DNA of 64,000 nt from Clavaria fumosa (lineage: Eukaryota > Basidiomycota > Agaricomycetes > Agaricales > Clavariaceae). The number at the start of each line of letters is the position of its first letter. Positions within the stretch are counted from its first letter, which is position 1. Location: assembly GCA_951802425.1 (NCBI GenBank), contig OX637795.1:4320501-4384500 (forward strand), in the 5' to 3' direction. The position numbers and the translations under genes are program-made. This document shows, piece after piece, positions 53,860-64,000 of this stretch. The notes under the pieces were generated by a model, which searched no databases, had not been told where the DNA came from, and saw only the letters and a program-made list of their open reading frames with translations.

Positions 53860-54718
53860 CAATCGATTCCCTCATAACCCATACCCCTTGGTGGACAGTC
53901 CGGGGTATGGGTTATGAGGGGTCATGGGCTTTGAGGGATAAGGTAAAAATGGACTTGAAAAATCACAGAAAATTTGTAAAAAATCTATAAAAAATTGGGT
54001 GATTACAGAATGATTGTAAATGACATTATAGACATAGCTGTAGACTAATTTGAGTGGTCTGTCTATAATCTCTGGAAGAAGTCAGTTAAAATTGTGGCCT
54101 TCATGCTCCTCATTTCATCAAGGCAGAGCTGCCTGTTATTGTAGCATGGATTATAAGTAGAGGAGGTTGGAATAACAAACTATAAAGCATTGCAGGATCC
54201 CCAAGTAGGATCCACACTATGAGCATATCAAGAAAAGAATAGAAGTACAAGTGGGAGCCAAAAAGCAGGAGCCAGCATAGTCACAGAGAAGCACAAGCCA
54301 TACCTGATGTGTACTACATCTCATCATTGCTTCATTGTCTAACCGTGCTCATCTGATGATGAAATGGTTTTTGCCCTAGCTAGCTTTGCACTGAGTTCTT
54401 TTTTACAAGTCTTAATTGTTTCTTTAAATCTGGCAAGCCCTTTTTTAAGGACTTTGAGTGGGTTGAGAGCCATATTAAAGGTAAAAAACTCAAAAACTTT
54501 ATTCTGAGGCTCTTCAGTAGGCACAGTGGTGCAGTAAATTATTATTATGTCAGCAAAACCTATGGGTTTTGTGCACAGAGGGGTATGGGTTATGGGTTAT
54601 TGCGGACCTATGGCTTATGGCATGCAATTCCCTGTGAACCAAGTTGGTGGACAGGTCAGGCTATGGGATATAAGGGGTTATGGGTTATAAGGAGTATGGG
54701 TTAGGAGGGACCCAACTG
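53860..54718. mobile_element. MITE-like element with TA duplication, 859 bp
   Basis: Left end CAATCGATTCCCTCATAACC and right end TATGGGTTAGGAGGGACCCA-ACTG are imperfect inverted repeats, with TA at 53858-53859 and 54719-54720. CCCATACCCC/GGGTATGGG motifs recur inside both ends. TA target and CAGT-like ends suggest a Tc1/mariner-derived MITE. No coding sequence. Confidence 0.55.
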
Positions 54719-54720
54719 TA

Positions 54721-55677
54721 GTACATTTAGTTTAAACTCCTATTGGTTACATGCCTGTGTAGCAGCCTCAGGGCCCTGATGATTTTTCATACTGCTGTAT
54801 CTGGAGCTTCACGTCTCTCATGTGAACTCCAGGTATGTGCTATCCTTGTGATCATTATTACACTACTGAATAGCTTCATATCTCTTGCATGAACTCCAGT
54901 CGTCTCGATGTGAAGCCTTCCCTGCATTACATATATATGATATTGCTTCTGAAATGTTAGAAAGGAATTCTCTTCTTCCTCTTTCTGTTTGGAATGTGTG
55001 GTGGTGCACATGATGACAACGATGTTGATAGGGCCATGATGACAACAGACAAGAGCACAAGGAGGAGGAGGAGGGGGAACGACAGCAAGCAACCGCCTCC
55101 AGGGTCAATGCTCTTCAGTGCCATAGGGATGCATCACTGTCTAAAGAGACAGCTGCACTGTCATAAGGTCAACCTTGTCGTGCTACACACATGGTCAGTT
55201 CATGTGAGTGTGTGAAGATGATGGCAATCAACGAGTTGCGCTGTTTTTTTAGGAGTTTAGCGCAATGTTCTGAGCAAATGGGGTAAGGATAAGAATACTG
55301 CCCTTGAATTGAAATGACCCTGCAGGGGGTGGGAATGGGTTCCAGGATGGAGAGAAAGTACTTTATTCAGCTGACTCACAGACAACAGTGAAGGACATGG
55401 TATGTGGTGTGTAGTATGTATGGTGGTGTATGTAGTGTAGTGTAGCTACAAGAGATTATTTTACAGTTGAACAACAATAATATGAATAATAATAAGGCAC
55501 AAAATGGTACTCTTGAGTTGATGTTCATTTGGTTGTATGACGTTAACCTTCGAGACGCAACATCAAATAACATCAGGGCAGACTATATGCGCTCTCGTAC
55601 TTATATGGCCACCGTCCACACTCCTTCAGCTGTCCATTTCCTCTTTTTTGTATCCTCCTCATCGTCAAACTCTCACT
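54721..55677. other. Intergenic DNA upstream of Zn2Cys6 gene
   Basis: No convincing gene or repeat family. Short frames lack protein character. Confidence 0.4.
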
Positions 55678-56749
55678 ATGTTCAACCTCGACCACCATCT
55701 CCGCCCTCTCATTCCCCAGCAAGGCCCTTCCGACTACCTCTCTTATGACGTCCACCCCGCATCCACCCCGACAGCCCACTATGACCTCAAAGCCTACTAT
55801 CTCGCGGCTCACCAAACCCTCTATTGCCCCGAACAGGTCCGTAGTACTTCCATTTTCATAGCTCTCAACCGCCACCAATAAAACCCCTGCAGTCATTCGA
55901 GAATGACGTGACAAATATGCGCCCCGCGCCGCCCGCACACGCGCTGCCACCATACCCCACATCCTTTCATGTCCAGCTCGAGCAGGAGTGGCTCCCCGTC
56001 TCCAATCTGGTGCCGTTTCATAGGCACGAACACCCTAACCCCTTCCCTGTCCTACCACTACACAAGGAGGACGGTGCAATTGTAATCACCAATCAGTCGA
56101 TTCCTGTGTTGCCCGTGCAGCACGAGCACATCTTGCACACTTATCATGAGGGAAATGCACCGTTTGCGACTCATCCGGCACCTGCACCTGCACCTGCATT
56201 GGCGGCGGCCGCACCTGTGTTCCCCCCACCATTATCGGAACTGGTACCCAAACACCAGCCCCAGTACCAGGAACACGAGCGTGTATATGCGCCTCTCGAC
56301 CAGCCAATGTTGGTTTGTGACGAACCGGAGGTTGTCAGTCCCGTGGTGACGATGATGGAAGTGGGCTACTGTGAGGTACAGGTGCACGAGCAGGAATACT
56401 CCGCAGGCGCGGTGCCTTTCCTGCTCCTGCCGCTGCAACCTGTGTTACCACCCTTCCTCCCCTCATCGTCTTCACTCGCAGGTGCCATCACGTCATTGCC
56501 CCAGCAGCCAAGCATGAGTTCATCGTGGTGCCAAGAGTGCGAGTACCCGCCTCATCTAGCATGCCTTTTCTGTCGGAAACGGAAGATTAGGTGTGGTGTG
56601 CCCTCACCAGGTAGTAAGGACTCTACTTGCAAGTGAGTACCTTCTCTTTTTCTTGGTGTGGAGTTTTGCTCACTGTTTTCAGCCAATGCACAAAACGTGG
56701 CCTCAGGTGCGTGTATCCAACCTGCTTTTGCAGGCGGCGTGTGCGCTAG
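55678..56749 (+). CDS. Zn2Cys6 (fungal zinc cluster) protein, three exons
   Basis: Exons 55678-55836, 55893-56632 and 56683-56749 with GT-AG introns of 56 and 50 nt sum to 966 nt in one frame, 321 residues. The N-terminus MFNLDHHLRPLIPQQGPSDY is followed by a Pro-rich central part. The DNA-binding cluster is at the C-terminus: CLFCRKRKIRCG (C-x2-C-x6-C), an 11-residue loop, then CNQCTKRGLRC (C-x2-C-x6-C), interrupted by the second intron. A C-terminal cluster of this form is typical of basidiomycete regulators, which bind DNA in the nucleus. Targets are unknown. It is the only non-transposon gene in the window that appears intact. Confidence 0.78.
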
Positions 56750-56847
56750 GTACATTACCAGTGTCATCAACAACTGTGGCACGACCGATCCCTCTGAGTC
56801 TCGACCTCTCTCCACCACCACATCACCAACCACCATCCCCACCGCTG

Positions 56848-57405
56848 ATGAACATCCACCCCATGCGCATCGATGACCTCCTGGGCATGCAAGCCTGCAA
56901 GCAGCAGAGCCTACCCGAGAACTACACCATGGAGCTCTGTGCGTTGCCCCCTTCACCCCGCCGCACACTGACCCATTGACCCACTGCATGCGTGTAGACA
57001 TGTACTACGCGCTCACCTGGCCGTCACTCTCCTACATCGCCGAGGACCAGAAGGACTGCATCGTCAGCTACGTGCTCGCCAAGATGTGCATGCGCCGCCC
57101 CCGCCCCCGTTCCCGTTCTCACCTGCCATGTCTGCGCTGCGCTGACCACTGACCGCTGACCATCACCACGGAAGAGGAGTCCACGCAGGAGGTGCCGCAC
57201 GGGCATGTCACCTCGGTCGCCATCCTGCACTCGTACCAGCACCTCGGGCTTGCAAAGGAGCTCCTGCTGCAATGCCGTGTGTGATGCTCCCCCATTATGC
57301 CCCCCGCTTCCGCTTCCGCTGATCGTGGTCGTGATGCTCCCCCGCCATAGAGGAGGCTATGGCATGGCCCAGGTCTCGCTGCACGTGCGAGTCTCGAACC
57401 GGTAG
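56848..57405 (+). pseudogene. NAA10/ARD1-like N-terminal acetyltransferase, decayed and truncated
   Basis: Exon 1 56848-56938 gives MNIHPMRIDDLLGMQACKQQ SLPENYTMEL. After an intron (GTGCGT...GTGTAG), exon 2 56998-57085 gives MYYALTWPSLSYIAEDQKDC IVSYVLAKM. A third segment, 57170-57278, gives EVPHGHVTSVAILHSYQHLG LAKELLLQC, and a last one AQVSLHVRVSNR before TAG at 57403. These are the GNAT segments of NAA10, the catalytic subunit of NatA that acetylates nascent N-termini. The acetyl-CoA loop differs from the usual R/Q-x-x-G-x-A (YQHLGLAK). The third segment lacks an AG acceptor at the expected edge, and the protein stops where NAA10 continues. It lies ~100 bp after the Zn2Cys6 gene. Confidence 0.72.
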
Positions 57406-57659
57406 TACTCATCATTGGTGGCTGTAGACAATGTAATCTCCTATGAAATGGATGTACCCTTTCACAACAGAGGTCTGATCTACTCGTCCTGGCTGGTTGG
57501 GTGAGTGATCCTGATAGCTGATGAGGACTGCGGCAAAAAAAGCCATGGTGCTTGCCAAAGCCAGCCTGAGGGTAATATCTGCATGCTGAGCAGTCGGGAC
57601 ATCCCGAGTCGGAGGAACCCGCACACGATGATGTGGGACCCGGCCACACAAAAGCTGTG

Positions 57660-58425
57660 CCACAAGTACAGCCACAAACTTGCCAAATCAGTGACCCACA
57701 AATGTTCTTGCCCATTTCTCAGTCAATTCTCAAGCAATTCTCAAGTTTTTTTTTTGATAAGACACTTTGATCTGTAGATACTGTCTTTTTCAGATAGGTT
57801 GGCAGAGTCTAAAATGTTACCAAAAAAGGAGGGTGAAATTGTTTCTGCTATAACTCACCCAATTCTAACTGGAATTCCAAATGGTAAGTGGATTCAGAAT
57901 CCCAGAGCTGAGAGCTTTTGAATGATATGTAACCAGAGCCATAATGTTGGGTTATGAAAATACTGGTTTTCAGCATTGCTGGGTATCACCAGAGGTACCT
58001 GTCTGAGCTATGAACACGTTATCCCTGCATTGACAGTCACTCTGGGCAGCCTGTCTCATACTTATACTCATACAGGTGTGTTTCTTTGCCTACTACCTGA
58101 TAGTCTCAAGATCATAAATTCATCAGATAGACTTCAACATGTGCATGTACTACAGCAATGCCAAAAACCAGTATTTTCATAACTCAACATTACAGCTCCG
58201 GTTACATATCATTCGAAAGCCCTCAGCTCTGGGATTCTGAATCCGCTTACCGTTTGGAATTCCGGTTAGAATTGGGTGAGTTATAGTAGAAACAATTTCT
58301 CCCTCCTTTTTTGGTAACATTTTAGACTCCGCCAACCTATCCGAAAAAGACAGTAATGTGGAAATGTCAAAAGAAAATATTAACTGATATTTTCTGTACT
58401 AATCCACCAAAATAAAATGGGTCTC
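57660..58425 (+). repeat. Dispersed repeat copy, interrupted by a MITE
   Basis: 57660-57780 and 58354-58425 match, in reverse, 18212-18395. Its source element is unknown. Confidence 0.72.
57781..58353. mobile_element. Long-TIR MITE, 573 bp, TA duplication
   Basis: Ends CTGTCTTTTTCAGATAGGTT and the inverse AACCTATCCGAAAAAGACAG. The arms pair over about 200 bp (for example AATTCTAACTGGAATTCC against GGAATTCCGGTTAGAATT). TA at 57779-57780 and 58354-58355. The empty site at 18.2-18.4 kb has a single TA. TA target suggests a Tc1/mariner-type source. Confidence 0.85.
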
Positions 58426-59150
58426 AATTTAAATAGTGACATTTCATGTATCCAAATGATGGGTTGTGCAATCTTGATTTCCAAGGCTCTGTAAATAATA
58501 CTGGAGTGTTGATGGGTCTATATGACTCACATTTCATGCAAAATTTTAAATTCTGTGCTGTTCTGAATATGCTGAGTATTCTGTTCCTTCAGAACATTGC
58601 TAATGCAGTAGCATAGTTGGAACCATTATTAAAATAGTTCAGAAATAATGCAGCTGAGCTAGTACAAATATTATACACATCAGGATTCAGGACAGGCAAT
58701 GGAAAAGCTGGCATAGTCATCAATTCTCCAAATCTATCTGTGCCGGAGTGGTTGCACAGCCACAATTACCTAATTAGTCCATACCCTCCATCCCTTGCCT
58801 CGAATATGGTGAAGTCCAATCTGGACATCTCGCCTGAGCACCGGACCCGAAATCCCAAATCCCATAACTCTGAAATATGGGACACCCAGGACTCAGTAGG
58901 GGTGTCATTTTGATACATTCACCAAAGTCCCACCCAAACCCAAAAGTCCAAATCCAGATGTCCCGGACACCCAGACCTGAACTCTGAACTCCGACCAGAC
59001 TTCACCCCAACCCTCCGAGCACGCACGTAACAGGAAGCATCTCATTTCCACCCATGCACATGCATTGGACTTGGAAAAAATTCAACATCAGTTCATCACA
59101 TGATCTTATGTTGAATTTTTTATCAAATTGTCCCACACTCATTTTTCCTC
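58426..59150. other. Spacer without recognised genes
   Basis: AT-rich. Includes CCGGACCCGAAATCCCAAAT-like repeats of CCCAAATCC/CCGGAC near 58830-58990. No coding signal. Confidence 0.4.
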
Positions 59151-59159
59151 ACTCCTTCA

Positions 59160-60200
59160 CCTTCACCAAAGGATGTCACAGCAAGACATTCATTTCTATC
59201 TTATGCCTGAAGGAGGAGTTGGTAAATCTAAAACACTCCAAACCATTACAGAAAACTTCAGGCAGCAAAACTTGTCCCACATTCTGCTAAAAACTGCCTA
59301 TATGGGAATTGCAGTGTCAAACATCAATGGGAAAATGTTACATAAAATCACAATGCTCCCCTTGAATGGCAGATGACAATCATCCCATACCAAAAAAAAA
59401 CTGGAATCCTTTTGGCAAAACATAGAATACTTGATGATTGACAAGATGTCAATGGTTTCAAAAGACATCTTGGCAAAACATCCCATATTATAGGAGAAGC
59501 AAAGTGAAACCCTGACCAGTTATTTGGAGGAATAAATGTCTGCTTGACTGGAGACCACCATCAATTCCCACTGGTCATCTGCAGAGTGTTGAGTCCCTTG
59601 GCCTGTCAATGTGGATAAAGATAAAGGCAACACATTACTAGGTGGATGCATTTATGAACAATTTCAGACAGTCATACAATTGAAACAACAGATATGAATG
59701 AATGACCCTGTATGGCACAACGTCATGCAACATGTACGCCATGGAACTTGTTGAGGAGAACACCTCACCATACTATGCGAACTCGTTATGACAAACCCAA
59801 AATGTCCTCCGGTCAACTTTTCTGAAGAACCTTGGAGCAATGCAGTCCTAGTAACACCAAGACATGCTGTGTGAAGGCATTGGAACTCTGCTATAACCAT
59901 GAGGGAATGTAAGTCGAAGAATAAATGACTATATTACTGCATGGCAGAAGATACCATTGCAGGATGACCTAACAACAGCTCCATATCATGATGACAAATA
60001 AAGCAAAGAAAGGGTGTTGAAAGGACAAAGGAGGCTTACCAGATGTCATCGAAATTTTTATAGGAATGAAGGTGGTAACATTCAATGTCTCTGTCGATCT
60101 AGACCTAGCAAATGGCAGCCAAGGAGAAATCGTCGATATCATTCTTGATGAAAGAGATGATGAAGACAGTCCAGTTCTGGACCAAGGTTCGAACCCAAAC
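59160..60200 (+). pseudogene. PIF1/Helitron-type helicase relic
   Basis: The Walker A region PEGGVGKSKTLQTITENF is followed by LLKTAYMGIAVSNINGKMLH (motif Ia-like), EYLMIDKMSMVS (Walker B-like DKMS for DEIS/DEVS), and near 59850 VTPRHAV...LNSAITM. Near 60060-60150 comes GMKVVTFNVSVDLDLANGSQ GEIVDIILDE, the C-terminal helicase part typical of PIF1 proteins in Helitrons and host copies. Many stops and frame changes; no Rep domain or Helitron ends were found. Confidence 0.65.
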
Positions 60201-60720
60201 CTTTGCTGAACCGGACCCTGGTCCAGTTCAAGGTCTGAGCTCATGCTGAACCTGAACCTTGAGTGCAGTTCAGGTCCAGGGGCTGCTCACCCTTCCTGGA
60301 CTGGTTCTGAACCCATCTGAACTGGACCAAATGATTCTCACCTGCCATGTTTGAGGCACTGCAGATTTTGAAGAGTGCCTATTGGAATGGCCATATCAAG
60401 ACCTCTGAACAATCTGAGGCATATATTACCATGGTTATGGATGGGCAGGATGGTGCAAATCACTTTGAGGAGGTAGTATAGGGTGTTTGAATGCCTTCTG
60501 CACACTATTTTTCATTTGCTGTAGGTACCTGCACAGGCTTTACAAATTTTCAGGTCCAGTTCTGGCTTGCACCTTACTGAACCAGAACCAGACCCCTTGA
60601 ACTTGTCCACTATGAGTCCAGTCTGAGGTTTGAGGAAAGTGCCAAACTGGACCCCAGGTCCAGTCTGGAGTTCAGAGAAATTGGCTGCTGGACCAGACTG
60701 AACTGGACCATGGCCACACT
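60200..60720. repeat. CTGGACC / GGTCCAG-rich repeat tract
   Basis: Recurring CTGGTCCAGTTCAGGTC, GAACTGGACC and GGTCCAGTCTGGAG motifs in both orientations on either side of a unique part. Probably ends of a decayed inverted-repeat element. Confidence 0.45.
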
Positions 60721-60745
60721 AATGAAGACATACCTGATGCTGAAG

Positions 60746-61607
60746 TCATAGTGCTGAAACACCTCCCTCTCTAAATAGGTGTGCTTCCCATCCATGCTGG
60801 TTAGTGTAAAATGTCTGGTGGACATGACTTTCTATGATCGTGTGATGCACTATTGAAAGGTTGAGTGCAGCCTTTTCCATGAACATCCTTACTCCCCTGG
60901 GCACAGCCTGGAGGTTGTCTGGCAACTCTGCCATCATTTGGGGCATGTACCCATAGGTTAACTTGAACAGGGCAAATCCCATAGATGCACTTACTGACAT
61001 GTTAATGGTGAACTCAACCATTGGGATTTGTTCTGCCCAATCTGTCTGGTCCAGCTGGACCACAGATCGGAGGATTTGTGATATGGATCGGATTGACCAT
61101 TCCGTCACTCCATCCATCTGTGGATGGAAAGCTGTGGACATTTGAAGCTTAACACTGAGCAATCAGTGAGTCTCCTGCCAAAAGGCAGAAGTGAATCTAG
61201 GATCATGGTCTGACACAATCGATCCTGGCAGCCCATGCAGTCTTACTACATGTGTTAAAAAGAGCCAGGCTAGCTCTGCTGCCAGTACTGACATGGTGAC
61301 TGGTACTAAGTGTACCAGTGAGGTGAGGTGGCAAATTACCACCCAGAGGTAGTCTGCCTCTTTTGACATAGGAAATGGACCTACAAAGTCCATTCCTATT
61401 GATTCCCAGGGCCACCTAGGAATTGGAAGGGTATGTAAAAGCCCTTGTGGCTTCTGAGGAGAAGTCTTGCTCGTCTGGCACACACCACACAATGAGCAAA
61501 ACCTATCAATGTCCTTTGACACCAATGGCCACCAATAATAATGGCAGACATAGTCCTTTGTTATCTGCAACCCCATGTGTCCTAGGACTGCATGGGCTTC
61601 CTGGATT
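60746..61607 (-). pseudogene. Ty3/gypsy integrase relic (Tf2-like)
   Basis: On the minus strand: VIQEAHAVLGHMGLQITKDY, YYWWPLVSKDI, zinc ligands CSLCGVCQTSK, core GMDFVGPFPMS, SDHDPRFTSAFWQ, then after one frame change STAFHPQMDGVTEWSIRSIS (catalytic E) and EQIPMVEFTINMSVSASMGF. Upstream it is cut off at 61607-61611 by an LTR. The family differs from element E. Confidence 0.82.
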
Positions 61608-61610
61608 ACT

Positions 61611-62174
61611 TGTCAGGATTGCTTACGTAAGCCACCAGCACTGAACTCCAGAGCAGACTGGGAACCAGCAACGAGAAGTGCATATGGGGTCATGTGACTG
61701 CCCATGACCTTTGCCACATGCTCATGACTATGCACCTGCGCCTACAGGCTTCCAACAAGCTCCCATCATGTGCCCACACCCACATTTCTCAACCTTTCCC
61801 ACACTTTGCAATTCGTGATGGAGGCGGATCCATGACAGTGGAACTGACAGCCCCCATCAAGCAATCTATCCTAAACAAGCCTAATTGAGGTCTCCCCTTG
61901 GCCAGCCAAGCCCATGCCAAGATTTCTCCCTGTTGTCCTCCCCTTGTCTGTACCTCACTGCTACCTTCCTTATTTGGTGTTCCCCTTTCCCTATACTGCC
62001 TCCCTCATTCTGCATGACTCAGAGTGCATAGCCTTGTTCCCCTCTTATGACTCACTCTCTACACAGCCCCCTTCCCTAGTATATATATAGTGCCCATGTA
62101 ATGAGTGTAGTTCTTCACATTGAAATTGAGTCTCCCTCCCCTCTTGCTTCTGTGAGGGACCTGAGCTGACAACA
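61611..62174. repeat. LTR-like sequence, 564 bp
   Basis: Begins TGTCAGGATTGCTTACG and ends CTGAGCTGACAACA. It has a TATA-like TAGTATATATATAG at ~62080 followed by a pyrimidine-rich stretch. It interrupts the integrase frame. A matching target duplication was not found, so ends are approximate. Confidence 0.5.
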
Positions 62175-62530
62175 GATATCCTAATATCTCTGCTGGACAA
62201 GTCTCATACTGGAGAAGGATATCCTAATATCTCTCTGCTGGACAGGTCTCATACTGGAGAAAGATATCCTAATATCTCTCCACTGGACAGGTCTCTTACA
62301 GGAGAAGGATATCCTAATATCTCTGCTGGACAGGTCTCTTAGACTCTTACAGGAGAAGGATATCCTAATATCTCCACTGGACAGGTCTCATACTGGAGAA
62401 GGATATCCTAATATCTCTCTCCTGGACAGGTCTCATACTGGAGAAGGATATCTCCACTGGACAGGTCTCATACTGGAGAGGGATATCCTCTGGTGGACTT
62501 GTATTATACTAAGGATACAGATATCTCCAG
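62175..62530 (+). repeat. ~45-bp minisatellite, about eight copies
   Basis: The unit GGATATCCTAATATCTCTCT plus GCTGGACAGGTCTCATACTG and GAGAA, with variable length, directly after the LTR-like end. Confidence 0.8.
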
Positions 62531-62599
62531 TGGAGTCCGGTACCATGTTATATACAGGGGATATGCAGCATCTGGTACATAGTTATATACTACAATATC

Positions 62600-62910
62600 T
62601 GACTGAACTATGTGGATGGTTTGGGTAGTCTGTGTTGCAGCTCAATTTCTCCAATTCACTCAACAACTTGACTCTCACTGCATGTTGTATATGCTTCTGC
62701 AAAGACAACATCCAAGTTGACTGCTTTTCCCATGAGGACATTCCTCCATTCAGAGGCTGGGAAATGAGGGAGGGACCCCCGGCATTGTTGACAAGTGAAG
62801 CTTGGCGTTTTTGATATTGGTTGCGAATTTGATAATGAGTCATTCTGGTACGTTTCAAGCTTGGGTTGAGGCTCTGTCACAATCTTCACTCTCTGGCCCC
62901 AAGGATACAA
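62600..62910 (-). pseudogene. Fragment of a mushroom hypothetical protein
   Basis: Reads MYPWGQRVKIVTEPQPKLET, CQQCRGSLPHFPASEWRNVL and MGKAVNLDVVF. The F-x-SEW-xx-xx-G-x-xVDLD pattern recurs in mushroom proteins near transposons; function unknown. Confidence 0.4.
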
Positions 62911-62919
62911 CTCTTCGTC

Positions 62920-63469
62920 AACCAGTTGTTTCCAGAGGATTATATCCCTGAACTTGGGCTTGCCATTTGGTCTATCAGCACATGGTCCTCCCCCCCCTTT
63001 GTCAGCAGCTGTTCACAGGATGATGGCATGCAGCTCAAGTGCATCAAGGTAGGACTCATATGCTGAGTTGATTTGCTCTTCTGATAATGATGTCCCCTCC
63101 TGTTGAAGGATGTTAAGGGGATATCTGACAAGCCTAGATGGCTATGACGAAGAGTAACAGGCCTAGAAGGCTGGTACAATGGAGTATGGACTCCAGGGGA
63201 AGTTTCACTACTCCTTGTTTTATTTATGTTTCATATTATCATTACTATAGCTACCACAGGCTGGTATAAGCCTTAGTATAGTCGTCCACACTCCTTAGCT
63301 TCGTCCAGAACTAAGGAGTGAGTACTTACTGTTCTGCTCTTCATTACTTTACTGATAGAGTTGCTAGTCTTACTCTATTCAGGTATTTATTGAATATAAC
63401 TTGTAGCTTCATCCAGAACTAAGGATCTTACTCTATTCAGACTAATATCTACTCTATTGCTGCTAATAG
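62920..63469. other. No gene recognised
   Basis: A repeated CTTCGTCCAGAACTAAGGA / CTTCATCCAGAACTAAGGA pair (about 63300 and 63410) is the only structure seen. Confidence 0.35.
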
Positions 63470-63560
63470 AAGAGAGAGAAGAGGGAGAGGGGAGAGGAAA
63501 GGGGGAGAGGGAGAGGGAGAGAGGAGAGGGAGAGGGAGAGAGGAGAGGGAGAGGGAGAGC
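63470..63560. repeat. GAGAGGGAGA microsatellite
   Basis: Purine-only run of GAGAGG and GGGAGA units. Confidence 0.8.
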
Positions 63561-63850
63561 CACTGTGGCCCATTGCTAGCTCCCTGAGGGTGGTAGAGTG
63601 GTGTGAGGCTGAGAGTGATGCATCATGTTCAAGTTCAACATGGGGCATGTGACTCATTGTGAGTCATGTGATAACTTTTGTGTCTCTGTAGGAGCACATA
63701 GCCATACACACTGAAATCTACTGGTGCTACAGTTATTGACTGAATATCTATAAGGCCCTACCATGGAAATCACAAAATGACATTGGTCTATGTAGCCTCT
63801 CAATATCTTCACACTGACAACAACTGTGAATTTCACAGTGTGAAATTATG

Positions 63851-63862
63851 TTTTTCCTGATG
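63851..63862. repeat. Terminus of a second CATCAGGAAAAA element
   Basis: TTTTTCCTGATG is identical to the right end of the 12.9-kb element at 28999-29010 and is also followed by AAG. An inner hairpin GTGAAATT...AATTTCAC (about 63825-63848) lies just before it. The partner end was not found in the window. Confidence 0.5.
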
Positions 63863-64000
63863 AAGAAAATTTGATGCTTCCTGACACTATGATTTGGCCA
63901 CCTGACATTAGAGCTGTATGTTCAGGGCCAGACTATATAGCACTATGTTGCACCTTATAGATAAGGCAGGTGTTATGAAGCTATGAGTGTGCTATGGAAA

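Overview
The window looks like part of a transposon-packed heterochromatic block from a mushroom-forming basidiomycete (Agaricomycetes). The evidence is short GT-AG introns of about 46-57 nt, a KDZ (Kyakuja-Dileera-Zisupton) transposase of the mushroom type, Ty3/gypsy elements with a chromodomain, a Ty1/copia element, a C-terminal Zn2Cys6 cluster of basidiomycete type, and CG-to-TG/CA decay of old elements. The genus cannot be fixed from the sequence. Nothing bacterial, no rRNA and no CRISPR was seen.

Layout. 1-5667: a young Ty1/copia element (1034-5662, TSD GGATC, 231-bp LTRs differing at one base) that appears to sit inside an older coding exon. 5668-9140: C-rich and GC-triplet repeats, a truncated host-type gene and the 5' part of a WD40-repeat gene. 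9141-33324: a ~24-kb KDZ DNA transposon splits the WD40 gene, whose 3' end resumes at 33325. It has ~2-kb inverted termini built of ATGCAT minisatellite, two spliced cargo genes (a conserved unknown and an RNase H1 N-domain protein) and a transposase gene. The transposase gene is interrupted by a further 12.9-kb element (16142-29010, TIR CATCAGGAAAAA, AA duplication). With the insertion left out, the exons add up to exactly 1054 codons including the stop. The 12.9-kb element has no recognisable transposase but holds arrays, small palindromic elements and decayed gene fragments.

33859-51673: a palindromic foldback element opened by a chromodomain Ty3/gypsy on the minus strand (34250-49356, TSD CTACA). 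That element is opened by a second gypsy on the plus strand (35174-42962, TSD GCAA), whose 3' LTR carries a further LTR (41966-42918). A solo LTR of the first gypsy family (49509-50078, TSD CTGTA) sits in one arm of the foldback. 51674-64000: a conserved mushroom hypothetical gene, a copia relic, TA-flanked MITEs (one with a related empty site at ~18.2-18.4 kb), a Zn2Cys6 gene that looks intact, a decayed NAA10/ARD1-like N-acetyltransferase, a PIF1/Helitron-type helicase relic, a gypsy integrase relic, an LTR and minisatellites.

The insertion order can be read from the nesting. The WD40 gene was hit by the KDZ element, then by the 12.9-kb element. Separately, the foldback was hit by gypsy E, then gypsy G, then an LTR of the G family. 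The 1053-aa KDZ protein and the Zn2Cys6 protein are the best gene models. Most other coding sequence is retroelement pol/gag or decayed. Long open frames inside the GC-triplet and ATGCAT arrays are artefacts of repeats that lack stop codons.
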